Source of the DNA: Bacteroidales bacterium UBA3743 | Lineage (GTDB): Bacteria > Bacteroidota > Bacteroidia > Bacteroidales > Paludibacteraceae | Length of the DNA: 64,000 bases | NCBI GenBank assembly: GCA_002371265.1 | Contig: DFGT01000024.1 | Coordinates: 186,001 to 250,000 of the forward strand | Reading direction: 5' to 3' | Shown: piece after piece, positions 35,059-45,078 of the stretch | Layout: each line of letters begins with the position of its first letter | Position numbering within the stretch: the stretch's first letter is position 1 | Translations under genes and position numbers: made by a program | Notes under the pieces: model-generated | What the model was told of the DNA's origin: nothing | Databases searched by the model: none | What the model saw: the letters and a program-made list of their open reading frames with translations, nothing else

Positions 35059-35575
35059 AATAATAAATATTATGGTGACATACCGCAAAATCAGCAATAT
35101 ATCACCGTTTGAAAAAATCTCTATCAAATTAAGAATCTATTTTAAGTTTGTTTTTAATTTATTGATATATAAGTTCATTCCACAACTTAAAAATCAGGAC
35201 AGGCAAAAGACTATCGACTCTACCCCACCTCATCTGCTAGTTCAAAAGAAGGAGGAATCTATTTTATGATTTAAATAGAAAACAGCATTTAGATGCTTGG
35301 AAAACTCACAAACAAGTTTGTTTTTGAAAACCCTTAATGGAGAAAACAAAAACTATAGAAAACCGCACGTGTTTTCTTTTTTGTTCCTGTTTTTAGCGTT
35401 GGGCTGTTTTCAATGTCATTTATGACATGTTTTCCAGCACTAAACGGAGTTGTATTTTGGTGCGTTTTCTGTTTCCTCTTTTTCACACTAGCATATGAAA
35501 CAATTTAGAAAACAAGCTTAAATAGTTTCTATAACAAATTTTTGAACAATTTCTAATAGAGACAATTGTCTATCT
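35059..35575. other. 517-nt intergenic region with short inverted repeats, no gene seen
   Basis: It holds small stems such as GCATTTAGATGC near 35286, ACAAAC-AA-GTTTGT near 35310 and ATGTCATTTATGACAT near 35415, and several GAAAAC/GTTTTC repeats. A good-looking AAGGAGG before an ATG at 35266 leads to a stop after one codon. The promoter of the coiled-coil gene must lie here but no clear consensus match was found. Confidence 0.5.
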
Positions 35576-36556
35576 TTATTTAGTTGTCAATGGGACAACA
35601 GCACCAGTACCTGGCACTACATAAGCAGCATCCGGAACTTCTTTACCATCCCAACGCTTTGCTCTCTCCAAATTAACATTGTATTCCCACTGAGCTCTCA
35701 TGGCATTCATATTTGCCATAATCTTCTGTGCCTCGTAAGCCTGAGCGTCGGCTCTGATCTTCTGAGCGTCCGCCTCACCCTGAGCTCTCAACACTTCAGC
35801 CTTGGCAAACTCCTCAGCTGCCTGACGCTCTGCCTCAGCCTCACGCACTTTCTTCTGTGCTTGTGCGGCTGCTACATTAGCTTCTTGCTCAGCCTGCTTT
35901 ACCTGCTGTGTACGGTTGGCAGTCTCTTTGATCATTCTGTCGAAATCGTCTGCCCAATCAAAATTTGTGATTGTTGTCGAATTGATTAGAATCGGATAAT
36001 TATCCTGCATTCTTCTCAACACCACATTACTTAGTTGTTGAGTGATATCCTGCTGGTTTGCAATAAGGTCATAAATGCTGTATTTACCTGTAATCTCCTT
36101 TAGAGACGCCTTTATACAGTCTCTCATCGCATCCTCTATAATTGAAGACTTGCGGTATTTCTTCACGATTTCCAAAATACGTTTCTCATCATAATTATAT
36201 CGTACAACCACAGTCGATCCAACAGTCTGCATATCTTTTGTGATAGCACCGTCATCACCCACAGAGAATGTAACCTCGTATGTCATAGGCACAACGCTGA
36301 AACGCTCTATCTTTGTGACAAAAGGAAGATGAGTCACGATTCCCGGCTCCAGAGGTTCATCACAAGAGATTTCTCCTAATGTCACAGAAACGCCACGTTC
36401 ATCTGGCTCTATGATATCATAAGAAAACATTCCTAAAATCAGCAATACTACACAAACTATTGCCAACACGATTCTCTTTGTATTTATCTTAAATACATTT
36501 GACAATCCTTCTGCAAAAAATCTCTTTTTTTCAGGCATTTCTGTTTTTTCCACCAT
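35576..36556 (-). CDS. SPFH/Band 7 (prohibitin-like) membrane protein
   Basis: A 326-residue protein: an N-terminal cytoplasmic tail, one membrane helix (~28-46, IVLAIVCVVLLILGMFSYDI) and the SPFH domain (IIEPDERGVSVTLGEISCD to about 215). A long Ala/Glu/Gln-rich coiled coil follows (QAEQEANVAAAQAQKKVREA), then a short tail. Family members form membrane-associated rings that control proteases or organise membrane domains. It lies 45 nt after the agmatine deiminase gene on the same strand; no NfeD or FtsH partner is adjacent. Confidence 0.88.
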   Translation of the reverse strand: MVEKTEMPEKKRFFAEGLSNVFKINTKRIVLAIVCVVLLILGMFSYDIIEPDERGVSVTLGEISCDEPLEPGIVTHLPFVTKIERFSVVPMTYEVTFSVGDDGAITKDMQTVGSTVVVRYNYDEKRILEIVKKYRKSSIIEDAMRDCIKASLKEITGKYSIYDLIANQQDITQQLSNVVLRRMQDNYPILINSTTITNFDWADDFDRMIKETANRTQQVKQAEQEANVAAAQAQKKVREAEAERQAAEEFAKAEVLRAQGEADAQKIRADAQAYEAQKIMANMNAMRAQWEYNVNLERAKRWDGKEVPDAAYVVPGTGAVVPLTTK

Positions 36557-36601
36557 AATTACATCTTTTAAATTATTTTATTTGTAGTTAAGTCACACTT
36601 A

Positions 36602-37726
36602 TCAAATACCATACATATCGAATTGAGGGAAAATCTCCTCACTATCCCACTCTTTCTTAATTGCTGAAGACGGGATTGTCTTTCCACTTTCGTTTAATAC
36701 ACCTTCAGGATACTGCATAGTCACACAGTGAAGCGAACCATGCTGGCGGATCAAAGTCTGGCAGTCAATTCCGATAATCTCTCTATCTTTAAACACCTTC
36801 CGCAAAGTTGCGATAGCATCCGCATCATGTTTCTGATTATATGTTGGCACAAGCACAGCACCATTGAGGATCAAGAAATTGGCGTATGTGGCTGGAATAC
36901 GCTCGTCATTCTCATCAAACACAGCATCGGGCATCGGCAGTGGTACAAGATTGAAAGGTTTGCCATCCACATCTCTCAACGCTTTCAAGTCATCCTCCAT
37001 AGCCTTCAACCACTGATAATGGTCATCATTCACGTCGTCACACTTCACATAAGCAATCGTGGTATCATCACAAAAACGTGCAAGTGTATCAATATGCCCA
37101 TCTGTATCGTCGCCGATCAAATCGCCATTATAAAGCCAGTGCACTTTCTTCAGATTGAAAATCTTCGTAAGAATCTCCTCCACCTGTTTGCCAGAATAAT
37201 GGTTGTTGCGGTTTGGAGCATTCAAGCAATTATATGTCGACAATAGTTCGCCACGGGTATTAAATTCCACACTTCCACCTTCAAGGACAAAAGGAATATC
37301 CACAACGTCAACATCAGATGAAAAAAGCCCTTTCTTTCGCATCTCCGAAGTGATCTGATTATCTTTATCCGACGCGAATTTCTGCCCCCAGCCATTGAAA
37401 ATGAAGTTGCAAACCTTCATTCGTCCGTTTTTCACCATAGTTATTCCGCCGTGGTCACGAGCCCATGTGTCGTTGCTTGGAATCTGAGTGAAGACAATCT
37501 GCGAATAGTCCACATCCCCAAGTTGGCGACGGACTTCTGCCTCATCCTGACACACAATAACAAGTTTTTCAAAACGGATGATAGCCTTAGCAATATCGCA
37601 GAATGTACGGACAGCATCACCAAGAATATAGTTCCAGTCGGTATTCTCGTGTGGCCATGTAAGCTGTACGAAACTTTGACGTTCCCACTCAGCTAAAGCT
37701 CGGTATTCGTTGTTTCTATAATTCAT
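36602..37726 (-). CDS. Agmatine deiminase family protein
   Basis: A 374-residue peptidyl-arginine deiminase-type guanidine hydrolase; agmatine deiminases make N-carbamoylputrescine. Catalytic landmarks are NDTWARDHGG (~85-94), LEGGSVEFNTRGELL (~150-165), DTDGHIDTLARF with the active His (~208-219) and SLHCVTMQYP with the nucleophilic Cys (~335). The length is normal. No N-carbamoylputrescine amidohydrolase (aguB) is next to it. A TATATTTG box at 37787-37780 is a possible -7 element. Confidence 0.87.
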   Translation of the reverse strand: MNYRNNEYRALAEWERQSFVQLTWPHENTDWNYILGDAVRTFCDIAKAIIRFEKLVIVCQDEAEVRRQLGDVDYSQIVFTQIPSNDTWARDHGGITMVKNGRMKVCNFIFNGWGQKFASDKDNQITSEMRKKGLFSSDVDVVDIPFVLEGGSVEFNTRGELLSTYNCLNAPNRNNHYSGKQVEEILTKIFNLKKVHWLYNGDLIGDDTDGHIDTLARFCDDTTIAYVKCDDVNDDHYQWLKAMEDDLKALRDVDGKPFNLVPLPMPDAVFDENDERIPATYANFLILNGAVLVPTYNQKHDADAIATLRKVFKDREIIGIDCQTLIRQHGSLHCVTMQYPEGVLNESGKTIPSSAIKKEWDSEEIFPQFDMYGI

Positions 37727-37850
37727 GATAAATTTTGATATGACATGCGTTATAACGGTATTCTTTTTCTGTCACACTGCAAATATAATGCTTAATAATT
37801 GATTTTGAAAATAAAATCATCAATCATCATATCATAAACCATTCCCCAAT

Positions 37851-38050
37851 TCCGACCCCGACACCAACTTTGTTGGTATCGGCTACCGTTGACTTCGTCA
37901 ATACAGGTTCTACGAACCTGACGACACACGCCAAACACCTCACCCCAAGGGTCGTAGACCCTTTATCGCTTGCGACGGTAGCCGACACCAAAATGCATGA
38001 TGTCGACAGACATCGTACATTTTGATGTCGGTTTATTCGATTTATAATTT
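37851..38050. repeat. Hairpin-array element A, copy 2 (longest)
   Basis: Stems in order: CCAAC-TTT-GTTGG (37864-37876), TTGAC-TTC-GTCAA (37889-37901), AGGTTC-TAC-GAACCT (37905-37919), AAGGGTC-GTA-GACCCTT (37947-37963), then CCGACACCAAAATG (37982-37995) with CATTTTGATGTCGG (38018-38031), enclosing GATGTC-GACA-GACATC. CGGCTACCGT (37880-37889) is perfectly complementary to ACGGTAGCCG (37975-37984) and could close a multibranch structure around three of them. It lies after the DUF3078 operon and before the agmatine deiminase gene. Confidence 0.8.
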
Positions 38051-38136
38051 CACAAAAACAAAATGAGACGAAATAAATCCGTCCCATTTCATTTTGATTC
38101 AGCAGACGCATTTTTCACATCTACATATCAACTACA

Positions 38137-39528
38137 TTACCATGTGTATGACAATCCAAGAGTTGTGCTCTCCCAGAACTGCAAATATGCCTTACGATAG
38201 CCATAGTGGTAGTCGCTGTCGAAATACTTGGCATCACGTCTGTCAACCTTCTTGTCGAGTACATCCTCGTCAACTTTCTGAATATCCTTATGATAGTTGA
38301 TTTCCGCCTTGTCATACTTCAACTGTGTCTTGATAGAAAGATCAATATGCTTAGTCAGTTTGAACAATAAATCCAAATTAAACTTCAAAGCCCAACCATT
38401 TGTTTTGTCGTAGATATCTGTCATCACGCCATCATTGTCGAACTGCAACGACTGAGTAGAAGAAATCAATCCGTCGACATACTCTTTCAAATCAACCACG
38501 TCCGAACCAACTTCAATCATACCCTTGTTTACCTGATGGTATTTCTTCATGAAAGCATCACTGAATCCATAAGTCTCCTTGTTGTAAGCGTAGAAACCTT
38601 CAAGTTTAGAAATCAAAGTGAACACTTTGCTGAACGACTTAGTGTAATTGATATTGAACAATGCACCGACTTCAGTACGTACATCTTCATAAGATCCGTC
38701 AACGTTACGCTTCATCGAATAGTTAGGCGCGATATCATCATCCTTACAGAATGTGAACTTACCTGTGATTGGAGATACATACATCGACAAATCTCCCTTA
38801 AAACAACATGGAACAAAGTCCACACCAAGAGATGCCTTAACAATATTAGGATTTCCGAACTTGTTCTGCATCATACCCAATGATTTGATACTGTCTCTAT
38901 CCAACTCGTCGAACATCTTGTTCACATGTCCGATTGGAGTCTCATTGGCTTGCAAGCCACCCTCTGCCTTAACCTCATCAATTCTGTCGGAGAACCATGA
39001 GTCTACATTTTTGTAATTATAAGTAGGAGTGATACGTGATTCAAACGAAGCCATCGCACTATAGAAAATGCTCTTTGTCGCCTTGAAGCCATACTTAGTA
39101 GACAAGTTCAACTCATCAATTGCCTTATGAACCTTTGGATTATGCTCATATTCAGAAGAAAGGTTGACACCATACTTTACAGAGAAACTGTTATCCCACT
39201 TATGACGAGCATGAGTATAGTTGGCATTCAAGTTCAAATAACCGTCCACAGCAAAAGTGGAACCAACTCCGTCGTGAGAATAGATATTATGGAAAGTCTG
39301 AGCGGCATTCATTCCGACCATACCCGGGAATTTCCACGAAGCAGTATCCGAAGCCCAATCAGCATTCGCGTCATCCTTAATAGACGTAGCAAGTTTAGAC
39401 ACTGTGCTTTGAGTCTCCTTGATTATCTTCAATCCTTCATTTACATCCTCCTGAGCAGCTACTGCCGAAACTCCCATAACAGCAACTACAGATGCAAGCA
39501 AATTATATTTTGTTTTCATTATCGTCAA
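38137..39528 (-). CDS. DUF3078 family outer-membrane protein, paralogue 2
   Basis: A 463-residue protein with a signal peptide (cleavage near VAAQE). The DUF3078 core is seen in WKFPGMVGMNAAQTFHNIYS, then LNLNANYTHARHKWDNSFSV and YGFKATKSIFYSAMASFES. The C-terminus (YLQFWESTTLGLSYTW) ends in an aromatic residue like an outer-membrane barrel. It has a ~50-residue longer central loop region than its neighbour. It is the last gene of ribE-DUF3078-DUF3078, 25 nt after the first paralogue. Function unknown. Confidence 0.78.
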   Translation of the reverse strand: MTIMKTKYNLLASVVAVMGVSAVAAQEDVNEGLKIIKETQSTVSKLATSIKDDANADWASDTASWKFPGMVGMNAAQTFHNIYSHDGVGSTFAVDGYLNLNANYTHARHKWDNSFSVKYGVNLSSEYEHNPKVHKAIDELNLSTKYGFKATKSIFYSAMASFESRITPTYNYKNVDSWFSDRIDEVKAEGGLQANETPIGHVNKMFDELDRDSIKSLGMMQNKFGNPNIVKASLGVDFVPCCFKGDLSMYVSPITGKFTFCKDDDIAPNYSMKRNVDGSYEDVRTEVGALFNINYTKSFSKVFTLISKLEGFYAYNKETYGFSDAFMKKYHQVNKGMIEVGSDVVDLKEYVDGLISSTQSLQFDNDGVMTDIYDKTNGWALKFNLDLLFKLTKHIDLSIKTQLKYDKAEINYHKDIQKVDEDVLDKKVDRRDAKYFDSDYHYGYRKAYLQFWESTTLGLSYTW

Positions 39529-39553
39529 TACATTAAAGAATTAGTCCCCTTAA

Positions 39554-40789
39554 TTAAAATGAGTATGAGATACCAAGTGATGATGATTCCCAGAATTGCC
39601 AGAATGCCTTCTTATAACCGTAGTTATAGTAGCGAGCGTCTTTGCTCAACAAACTAACACGAGTGTCATCACAGTCTCCTTTGTCAGCACGGATAAGATC
39701 CTTGTGGTAATCGACTTCAGAATTGTCATACTTCAACTGAGTACGCAAGTTGAATGTCAAATACTTAGTAGCCTTGAGGATAAATTCTGTTTTCCAGATA
39801 ACATAACGTCCATGTCTTGCGACATAGTCATCATCATTCCAGTCTTCCTTGATATTATTCAAATCAAGAAGCATATTATTTCTGATTGCATCGTCAGAAA
39901 GCTGATAGACGCGAGCCTTTCCGTATGCGGCGAAGAATGCCTCAAGAGATGTATTCAACGAAAATACGTCATTGAAAGACTTTGAATAGTTCAAATTAAA
40001 AAGAACACCGGCCTCAAAACGGGTATTCTTATATAGATTATCGACGTCGTCCTTATTCTTCTCCATCGAATAGCTTGACGCAATCACATCATTCTCACAG
40101 AATGTCCAACGAGCAGAAAGAGGAGAGACGTAGAAGAAAAGATCCTCTCTGTCAAACATTTTCATATCCAATCCTAAAGACAACTTCAAATATGCCGGAT
40201 TGACGAACATATTCTTGACAACACCTGTGTCGATTCTCTCTTCACGGCTGGTATTATCAAACTCAAAGCCTTCCTCTGTCATTGCATCGATGTCGTCATA
40301 TCTGTATGTCGGAGTGAACTGTGTCTCAAAAGATGCTTTGGCAGTATAGTAGACGTTTTTGTCTGCCATATAACCGTACTTAGTAGACACTTTCAACTCA
40401 TCATTCTGCTTTCTCCAATACGGTTCTCCCTCATAGTCCTTAGAGAAATTCGTTCCATAAGCGACCTCAAGTTTAGAATCCCACTTATGTTTGGCACGAA
40501 TATAGTTGGCATTCAACGTCGCCGAGAAGTTTGCGCCTACGACCGTTCCGTTACCTTCTACAGAATAAGGGTTGTGAGATGTCTGGACAGCACTCAGAGA
40601 GAGAGTTCCTGGGAACTTCCACGATGCAGTGTCTGCCGCAATACCTGTATTGATAACATCCTTGTTGGCAACTGCCAAACTTGTAACCACTGACTTAACC
40701 TCATTGTTTTCGTCAACCTTCACCTCCTGCGCGACGCCTGTCACCGCAGCAGATGCAACAAAAAGAGATACGAATAATTGTCTTTTCAT
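39554..40789 (-). CDS. DUF3078 family outer-membrane protein, paralogue 1
   Basis: A 411-residue protein with signal peptide MKRQLFVSLFVASAAVTGVA and the same architecture as its neighbour: WKFPGTLSLSAVQTSHNPYS, LNANYIRAKHKWDSKLEVAY, YGYMADKNVYYTAKASFETQ and terminal FWQFWESSSLGISYSF. The two are a tandem duplication, with aligned blocks throughout. It lies 27 nt after ribE, which implies co-transcription with riboflavin synthase. Function unknown. Confidence 0.78.
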   Translation of the reverse strand: MKRQLFVSLFVASAAVTGVAQEVKVDENNEVKSVVTSLAVANKDVINTGIAADTASWKFPGTLSLSAVQTSHNPYSVEGNGTVVGANFSATLNANYIRAKHKWDSKLEVAYGTNFSKDYEGEPYWRKQNDELKVSTKYGYMADKNVYYTAKASFETQFTPTYRYDDIDAMTEEGFEFDNTSREERIDTGVVKNMFVNPAYLKLSLGLDMKMFDREDLFFYVSPLSARWTFCENDVIASSYSMEKNKDDVDNLYKNTRFEAGVLFNLNYSKSFNDVFSLNTSLEAFFAAYGKARVYQLSDDAIRNNMLLDLNNIKEDWNDDDYVARHGRYVIWKTEFILKATKYLTFNLRTQLKYDNSEVDYHKDLIRADKGDCDDTRVSLLSKDARYYNYGYKKAFWQFWESSSLGISYSF

Positions 40790-40816
40790 CCTAATTATAT
40801 CTTAATATCAATGTTT

Positions 40817-41422
40817 CTATTTTTGTAATCCCTGCAGACGTGCGATGTATTTGCCGATGATGTCAAACTCTATATTCACCACCGACCCTACCTGGATGTC
40901 GCAGAAATTTGTATGTTCCAATGTGTATGGGATAATTGCCACAGTAAACTGGTCTCTTTTCGAACGGCAGACAGTCAAACTTGTACCGTTAACCGTCACA
41001 GATCCTTTCTCCACTGTGAAATAGCCAGCCGAAATCAAAGAATCATCGGCCTCATACTTAAATGTGAAATAATGACTACCCTGCTCCTCTTTTCGTTCAA
41101 TACAAGTCGCAGTCTGGTCGACATGTCCCTGGACAATATGGCCGTCTAGTCTGCCATTCATCATCATGCTTCTCTCCAGATTTACTTTTGATCCAACAGA
41201 AAGTTTGCCAAGATTGGATTTGTCAAGAGTCTCTTTGATAGCAGTGACTGTATATTCCTCTCCATTGATGTCTACCACTGTAAGACAGACACCGTTGTGA
41301 GCCACACTTTGATCAATCTTTAATTCCGATGTGAACGGACACGAAAGCGTCAGATGTAAGTTTGTCCCATCCTGCTCCAATTTACGGACAGTGCCCATTC
41401 CCTCTACTATACCTGAAAACAT
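40817..41422 (-). CDS. ribE: Riboflavin synthase (alpha subunit)
   Basis: Dismutates two 6,7-dimethyl-8-ribityllumazines to riboflavin. The 201-residue protein has two lumazine-binding barrels: the first from MFSGIVEGMGTV to about 96 (SVAHNGVCLTVVD), the second from about 97 (GHIVQGHVDQTATC, VNGTSLTVC). The C-terminal helix is short. No FMN riboswitch is seen in the 78 nt upstream; only a promoter-like TAATTTTG is present. Other rib genes are not in the window. Confidence 0.94.
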   Translation of the reverse strand: MFSGIVEGMGTVRKLEQDGTNLHLTLSCPFTSELKIDQSVAHNGVCLTVVDINGEEYTVTAIKETLDKSNLGKLSVGSKVNLERSMMMNGRLDGHIVQGHVDQTATCIERKEEQGSHYFTFKYEADDSLISAGYFTVEKGSVTVNGTSLTVCRSKRDQFTVAIIPYTLEHTNFCDIQVGSVVNIEFDIIGKYIARLQGLQK

Positions 41423-41438
41423 ATCAAAAAATTTTTCG

Positions 41439-41473
41439 CAAAATTAAATAATTTTTTTGAATTAAAATTCAAA
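41439..41473 (-). promoter_or_regulatory. Probable promoter of ribE and the DUF3078 pair
   Basis: Minus strand: TTTG at 41473-41470, 23 nt, then TAATTTTG at 41446-41439. The spacer is longer than the usual 19 nt, but the -7 box is exact and lies 16 nt before the ribE start. Confidence 0.45.
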
Positions 41474-41500
41474 ACCAATAGGATTGATAAAAGCAAAATT

Positions 41501-43249
41501 TTAAGGCGTTCTGATCAACGTGAAATGACCACGCATGCTTATATCAGCCTCATCAACCTCAATCGAATACCAATAATCAGTCGACGGCATAGATTTTCCA
41601 TTGTAGACGCCATCCCAACCGTCGAACTCGTTTTCATACGACTTCAACTTTCTCCCAAAACGGTCGTAAATGAAGATTCTATAATTAGTATATTTATCTA
41701 TTCCCGCGATATCCCATTTATTGTCTTCTGAATTATCTGGATTAAAATACATATCAGGTTTGATCGGAGTACGATAATAAAAACGCATACTATCCTTACA
41801 TCCAGTCTCCTCATCATACGCTATGATTTTATACATTCCAGCTTTGTCAAACTCCAAGGTTCCGGAAACCTTCTCTTCTTCAACATTTCCCATCCACACT
41901 GTAGTGTATGTGATATTTCCAATATTGTTAAATACATCAATGGAAACTTCATCATGTTCCTCCTTGATACTAGAAATAGTCACATGATTTCGTCCACTAG
42001 CCTTTCCGAGCGGAGACATCTGCAAACCAGGGCAAGCCCCTTCTATTTCGATTGTATCTTTAATGTATGTTGTATTGGAAATACTCTTTATTCCACATCT
42101 GTAAACGGTATCCGAAAAAGTAGTGTCTGCAGTATTTACAGTGACTTTATAACGTACAATACTATCACATCCGTTCGCCGCTGTGTATACCTCCTCATAG
42201 ATTCCACTTTCCGTGATTTTATTTCCGTCCACAACAAACGGATCACTCCAACAAATAGTGTCTTTCACCTCTGTTTCTTTCACAACAAGATCTGGTTTAG
42301 GCGGACAAATTGTGTCGTAGACAGGAGGAGTACACGGATCTTTTTGAGCCCACACGGCCACACATCCGCCATTAAATTCATCCAGCATCATAGTAAGATC
42401 TTTGCCATCGTGTGACAGACCATCCAGGCTCACCCAATGAATATCTCCCAGGTTACTCTCTGTATAGAATTTGTAAATATCATTTTTGCAATCCGGAATC
42501 TGTTCACAAATCACTTTGATAAAATCAGGCTCTTTCGGAGGACACTCATTATATCTCATAGCGTTACTACAGTCTGTGAAATCCTCCTCATAAAAATCTT
42601 CATTGATTTTAACTGACATATAAGTAATCATTCCTCCCAAAAGATCCCACGTTAAAGACAATTTCTCAATCATACAGATATTCCAATAACTAACACCACC
42701 ATTACTATTAGTAATCACACCATCTTTATATTTGAACCACATATCATCTTCTATTTGAGAATATCTCAAACCCGATTTTTGATTTATCGTATCTGAGACT
42801 GAAAAATAGATTCGTTTTCTATTATCCTTACTTTTCAATATTTCATTAAAATCCAACTGAAAATCTTCTTCTACATAAAACCATATACCAGAAATAATTG
42901 TTATATAATTCAGTATATATCGATCCGCTAACTTATATCTAAAATGTATTTCAAATGAATCTATATCACAACTTGGCATTGAATATACAAACTCAGGAAC
43001 TAAATACGGATTTCTATTTGAATTGTAGCCAGGAAGACATCCACCACTGTCAGTAAAAAACTCTTCTGGATAATATGTCTCCAATATCTCATCTGTGGCT
43101 ACATCTTTCAGATAGGCACTCCAAATTGATGTGTCGCCACATGCATTGAATTTTTCCGCATATATTGATGTAACAGACATAAGAATCATAGCCATTACTG
43201 ATATAACGGCTTTACTTAATTCATAATATCGCTTAAAAACAAATTCCAT
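41501..43249 (-). CDS. Secreted protein with T9SS type B C-terminal sorting domain
   Basis: A 582-residue protein, signal sequence near residues 13-31 (VISVMAMILMSVTSIYA). The first ~300 residues show no known domain. A Cys-bearing Bacteroidota repeat follows (DTICWSDPFVVDGNKITESG, NGCDSIVRYKVTV), as in the 1253-residue protein at 15731. The final ~85 residues form the type B sorting domain, from IKPDMYFNPDN through FDGWDGVYNGKSMPSTDYWY to RGHFTLIRT. It is the smaller of two T9SS cargoes in the window. It lies 32 nt downstream of the POT transporter gene. Confidence 0.82.
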   Translation of the reverse strand: MEFVFKRYYELSKAVISVMAMILMSVTSIYAEKFNACGDTSIWSAYLKDVATDEILETYYPEEFFTDSGGCLPGYNSNRNPYLVPEFVYSMPSCDIDSFEIHFRYKLADRYILNYITIISGIWFYVEEDFQLDFNEILKSKDNRKRIYFSVSDTINQKSGLRYSQIEDDMWFKYKDGVITNSNGGVSYWNICMIEKLSLTWDLLGGMITYMSVKINEDFYEEDFTDCSNAMRYNECPPKEPDFIKVICEQIPDCKNDIYKFYTESNLGDIHWVSLDGLSHDGKDLTMMLDEFNGGCVAVWAQKDPCTPPVYDTICPPKPDLVVKETEVKDTICWSDPFVVDGNKITESGIYEEVYTAANGCDSIVRYKVTVNTADTTFSDTVYRCGIKSISNTTYIKDTIEIEGACPGLQMSPLGKASGRNHVTISSIKEEHDEVSIDVFNNIGNITYTTVWMGNVEEEKVSGTLEFDKAGMYKIIAYDEETGCKDSMRFYYRTPIKPDMYFNPDNSEDNKWDIAGIDKYTNYRIFIYDRFGRKLKSYENEFDGWDGVYNGKSMPSTDYWYSIEVDEADISMRGHFTLIRTP

Positions 43250-43281
43250 AATAATCTTCTTTAAAAATCAGGAAGACGGAA

Positions 43282-45039
43282 TTAGCATTTCACATTCTTA
43301 TTGATCCATCTGCAAATCAAGAACAATAATACTGACGCCACACCTGACATTACAGCAAACACCATAAAGAAATCATGCAAATTCTCAATTTCATAACCCA
43401 TAAACGATTTGGCCACGACAATTCCATCTGCATTTGCCTCTGGATATAATGCTGATAACACACCCGCAAATTTATTGGCTGTCGCCGAAGACAAAAGCCA
43501 CACACTCATCAATAATGACGCAAATCTTGCTGGCGACAACTTGTTGACCATCGACAATCCGATTGGTGACAAACTCAACTCTCCGACACTCAGCACCAAA
43601 TACAAGGTTGTGATCCACATCATCGACACTTTCTCTCCAACAGGCACGTCATCCACCCCATATGCTATGAAAAAATAACCCAAAGAAAGGAGTGCCAAAC
43701 CAATCGCTTGTTTTGTAGGCGACGCGATATGTATATTCTTACTTTCCAACATCATCCACATCGACGACATTACCGGCGCTAGTATGATAATGAAAATCGG
43801 ATTCAAACTTCCAAAATAGCTGGTGTTGACCTCATCTCCAGAACTGAAAAATATAAATGAGATTGTCACAGCAAAAATTATCACCGACAAATAAGTCGGC
43901 AGATCAAAACTGTTCTTAAATTTCTTGCCAATCAAATATGTCAAGCCAACAGCAAAAACAGTGAACAAAACTACCGAAACAACTTTATTCGTCAACGACA
44001 AATTGAAATCAAAAAACTTTGGCAAAATTCTGTCTGTCTGCTCCTCAGCAAAATATGTCAGCGATGCTCCCGCCTGCTCGAACGCAGCCCAAAAGAACAC
44101 CACAAAAAAAGCAAGAATATAGATGACCAAAATATTTCGTCTTTCTTCTTTGACAAGAGTTTTATCTGTAATAATATAGACAGGCACGACACAACTCAAA
44201 CTATAAATCAACGCTCCAATATAATCACCGTCGAATAGTCTGTACAACAAACCGAACACGACTACTTCCAACAATACAAACAAAACAATTTTTGATTTAT
44301 CAGTATGTATATTAGCGGACGACATATTGTCGTTATGTGAGTCTAACATCAAATTTGCTTCTTGTGAATCAAGATGCAATTTGGAATTTGCGGTTTGAGG
44401 CAGCCCTCCTATCTCTTCTCCTTCCGGAGTAACCAGATATTTGTCCTTACCCAGCAAAAAAGAAACGACTCCTATAATCATTCCCACACAAGCTGCCAAG
44501 AATCCATATTTGAAATCAGCAGGATCTCCTGTCACTCCGAAAAATCCACAAACAAGAGGTGAGAAGAATGCTCCGAAATTGATACCCATGTAGAAAATGG
44601 TGTATGCGGAATCCTTACGAGGGTCGTTGTCAGGATACAATGTTCCCACCATGCTTGAGATATTCGGTTTGAAGAAGCCATTGCCAAGCACCAGCAGTCC
44701 TAGTCCTAGAATAAGCAATGTATGAGTGATCATTCCCTCTCCCAAATGCGAAGCACAAAGAAAAAGGAAATATTGACCGAGTGCCATCAGTGTGCCACCT
44801 ACAATAATAGATCGCTTATTGCCCCAGTAATTGTCCGCTATATAACCACCAATCAATGGAGTAAGATAAACCAACCCTGTATAATTACCGTACATTTCCG
44901 ACGCTGTCTCTTTATCATAGCACATCGCGCCGATAAGGAAAAGCGTGAAAATAGCGCGCATTCCATAATAGCTGAATCTCTCCCACATCTCAGTGGAAAA
45001 AAGCAGATACAAACCTTTAGGATGACTTTGACTTGTCAT
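43282..45039 (-). CDS. POT-family proton-dependent oligopeptide transporter
   Basis: A 585-residue MFS transporter that imports di- and tripeptides with protons. The family signatures are FSTEMWERFSYYGMRAIF (15-32, containing ExxERFxYYG) and IYLTPLIGGYIADNYWG-like in the second helix, then FFKPNISSMVGTLY and FYMGINFGAFFSPLVCG. About 14 membrane helices are expected. A ~50-residue polar insert (PEGEEIGGLPQTANSKLHLD) separates the halves. It has an exact consensus promoter at 45079-45109. Confidence 0.93.
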   Translation of the reverse strand: MTSQSHPKGLYLLFSTEMWERFSYYGMRAIFTLFLIGAMCYDKETASEMYGNYTGLVYLTPLIGGYIADNYWGNKRSIIVGGTLMALGQYFLFLCASHLGEGMITHTLLILGLGLLVLGNGFFKPNISSMVGTLYPDNDPRKDSAYTIFYMGINFGAFFSPLVCGFFGVTGDPADFKYGFLAACVGMIIGVVSFLLGKDKYLVTPEGEEIGGLPQTANSKLHLDSQEANLMLDSHNDNMSSANIHTDKSKIVLFVLLEVVVFGLLYRLFDGDYIGALIYSLSCVVPVYIITDKTLVKEERRNILVIYILAFFVVFFWAAFEQAGASLTYFAEEQTDRILPKFFDFNLSLTNKVVSVVLFTVFAVGLTYLIGKKFKNSFDLPTYLSVIIFAVTISFIFFSSGDEVNTSYFGSLNPIFIIILAPVMSSMWMMLESKNIHIASPTKQAIGLALLSLGYFFIAYGVDDVPVGEKVSMMWITTLYLVLSVGELSLSPIGLSMVNKLSPARFASLLMSVWLLSSATANKFAGVLSALYPEANADGIVVAKSFMGYEIENLHDFFMVFAVMSGVASVLLFLICRWINKNVKC

Positions 45040-45078
45040 ATCAGACTAAAATTTCGTACAATGTTATAGTAGTATCGG

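Noticed and set aside
35266..35274. Start codon with an excellent AAGGAGG upstream
   Set aside because: The frame is ATG ATT TAA; no gene follows.
41423..41500. FMN riboswitch upstream of ribE
   Set aside because: The gap is only 78 nt, AT-rich, and contains none of the conserved RFN-element blocks.
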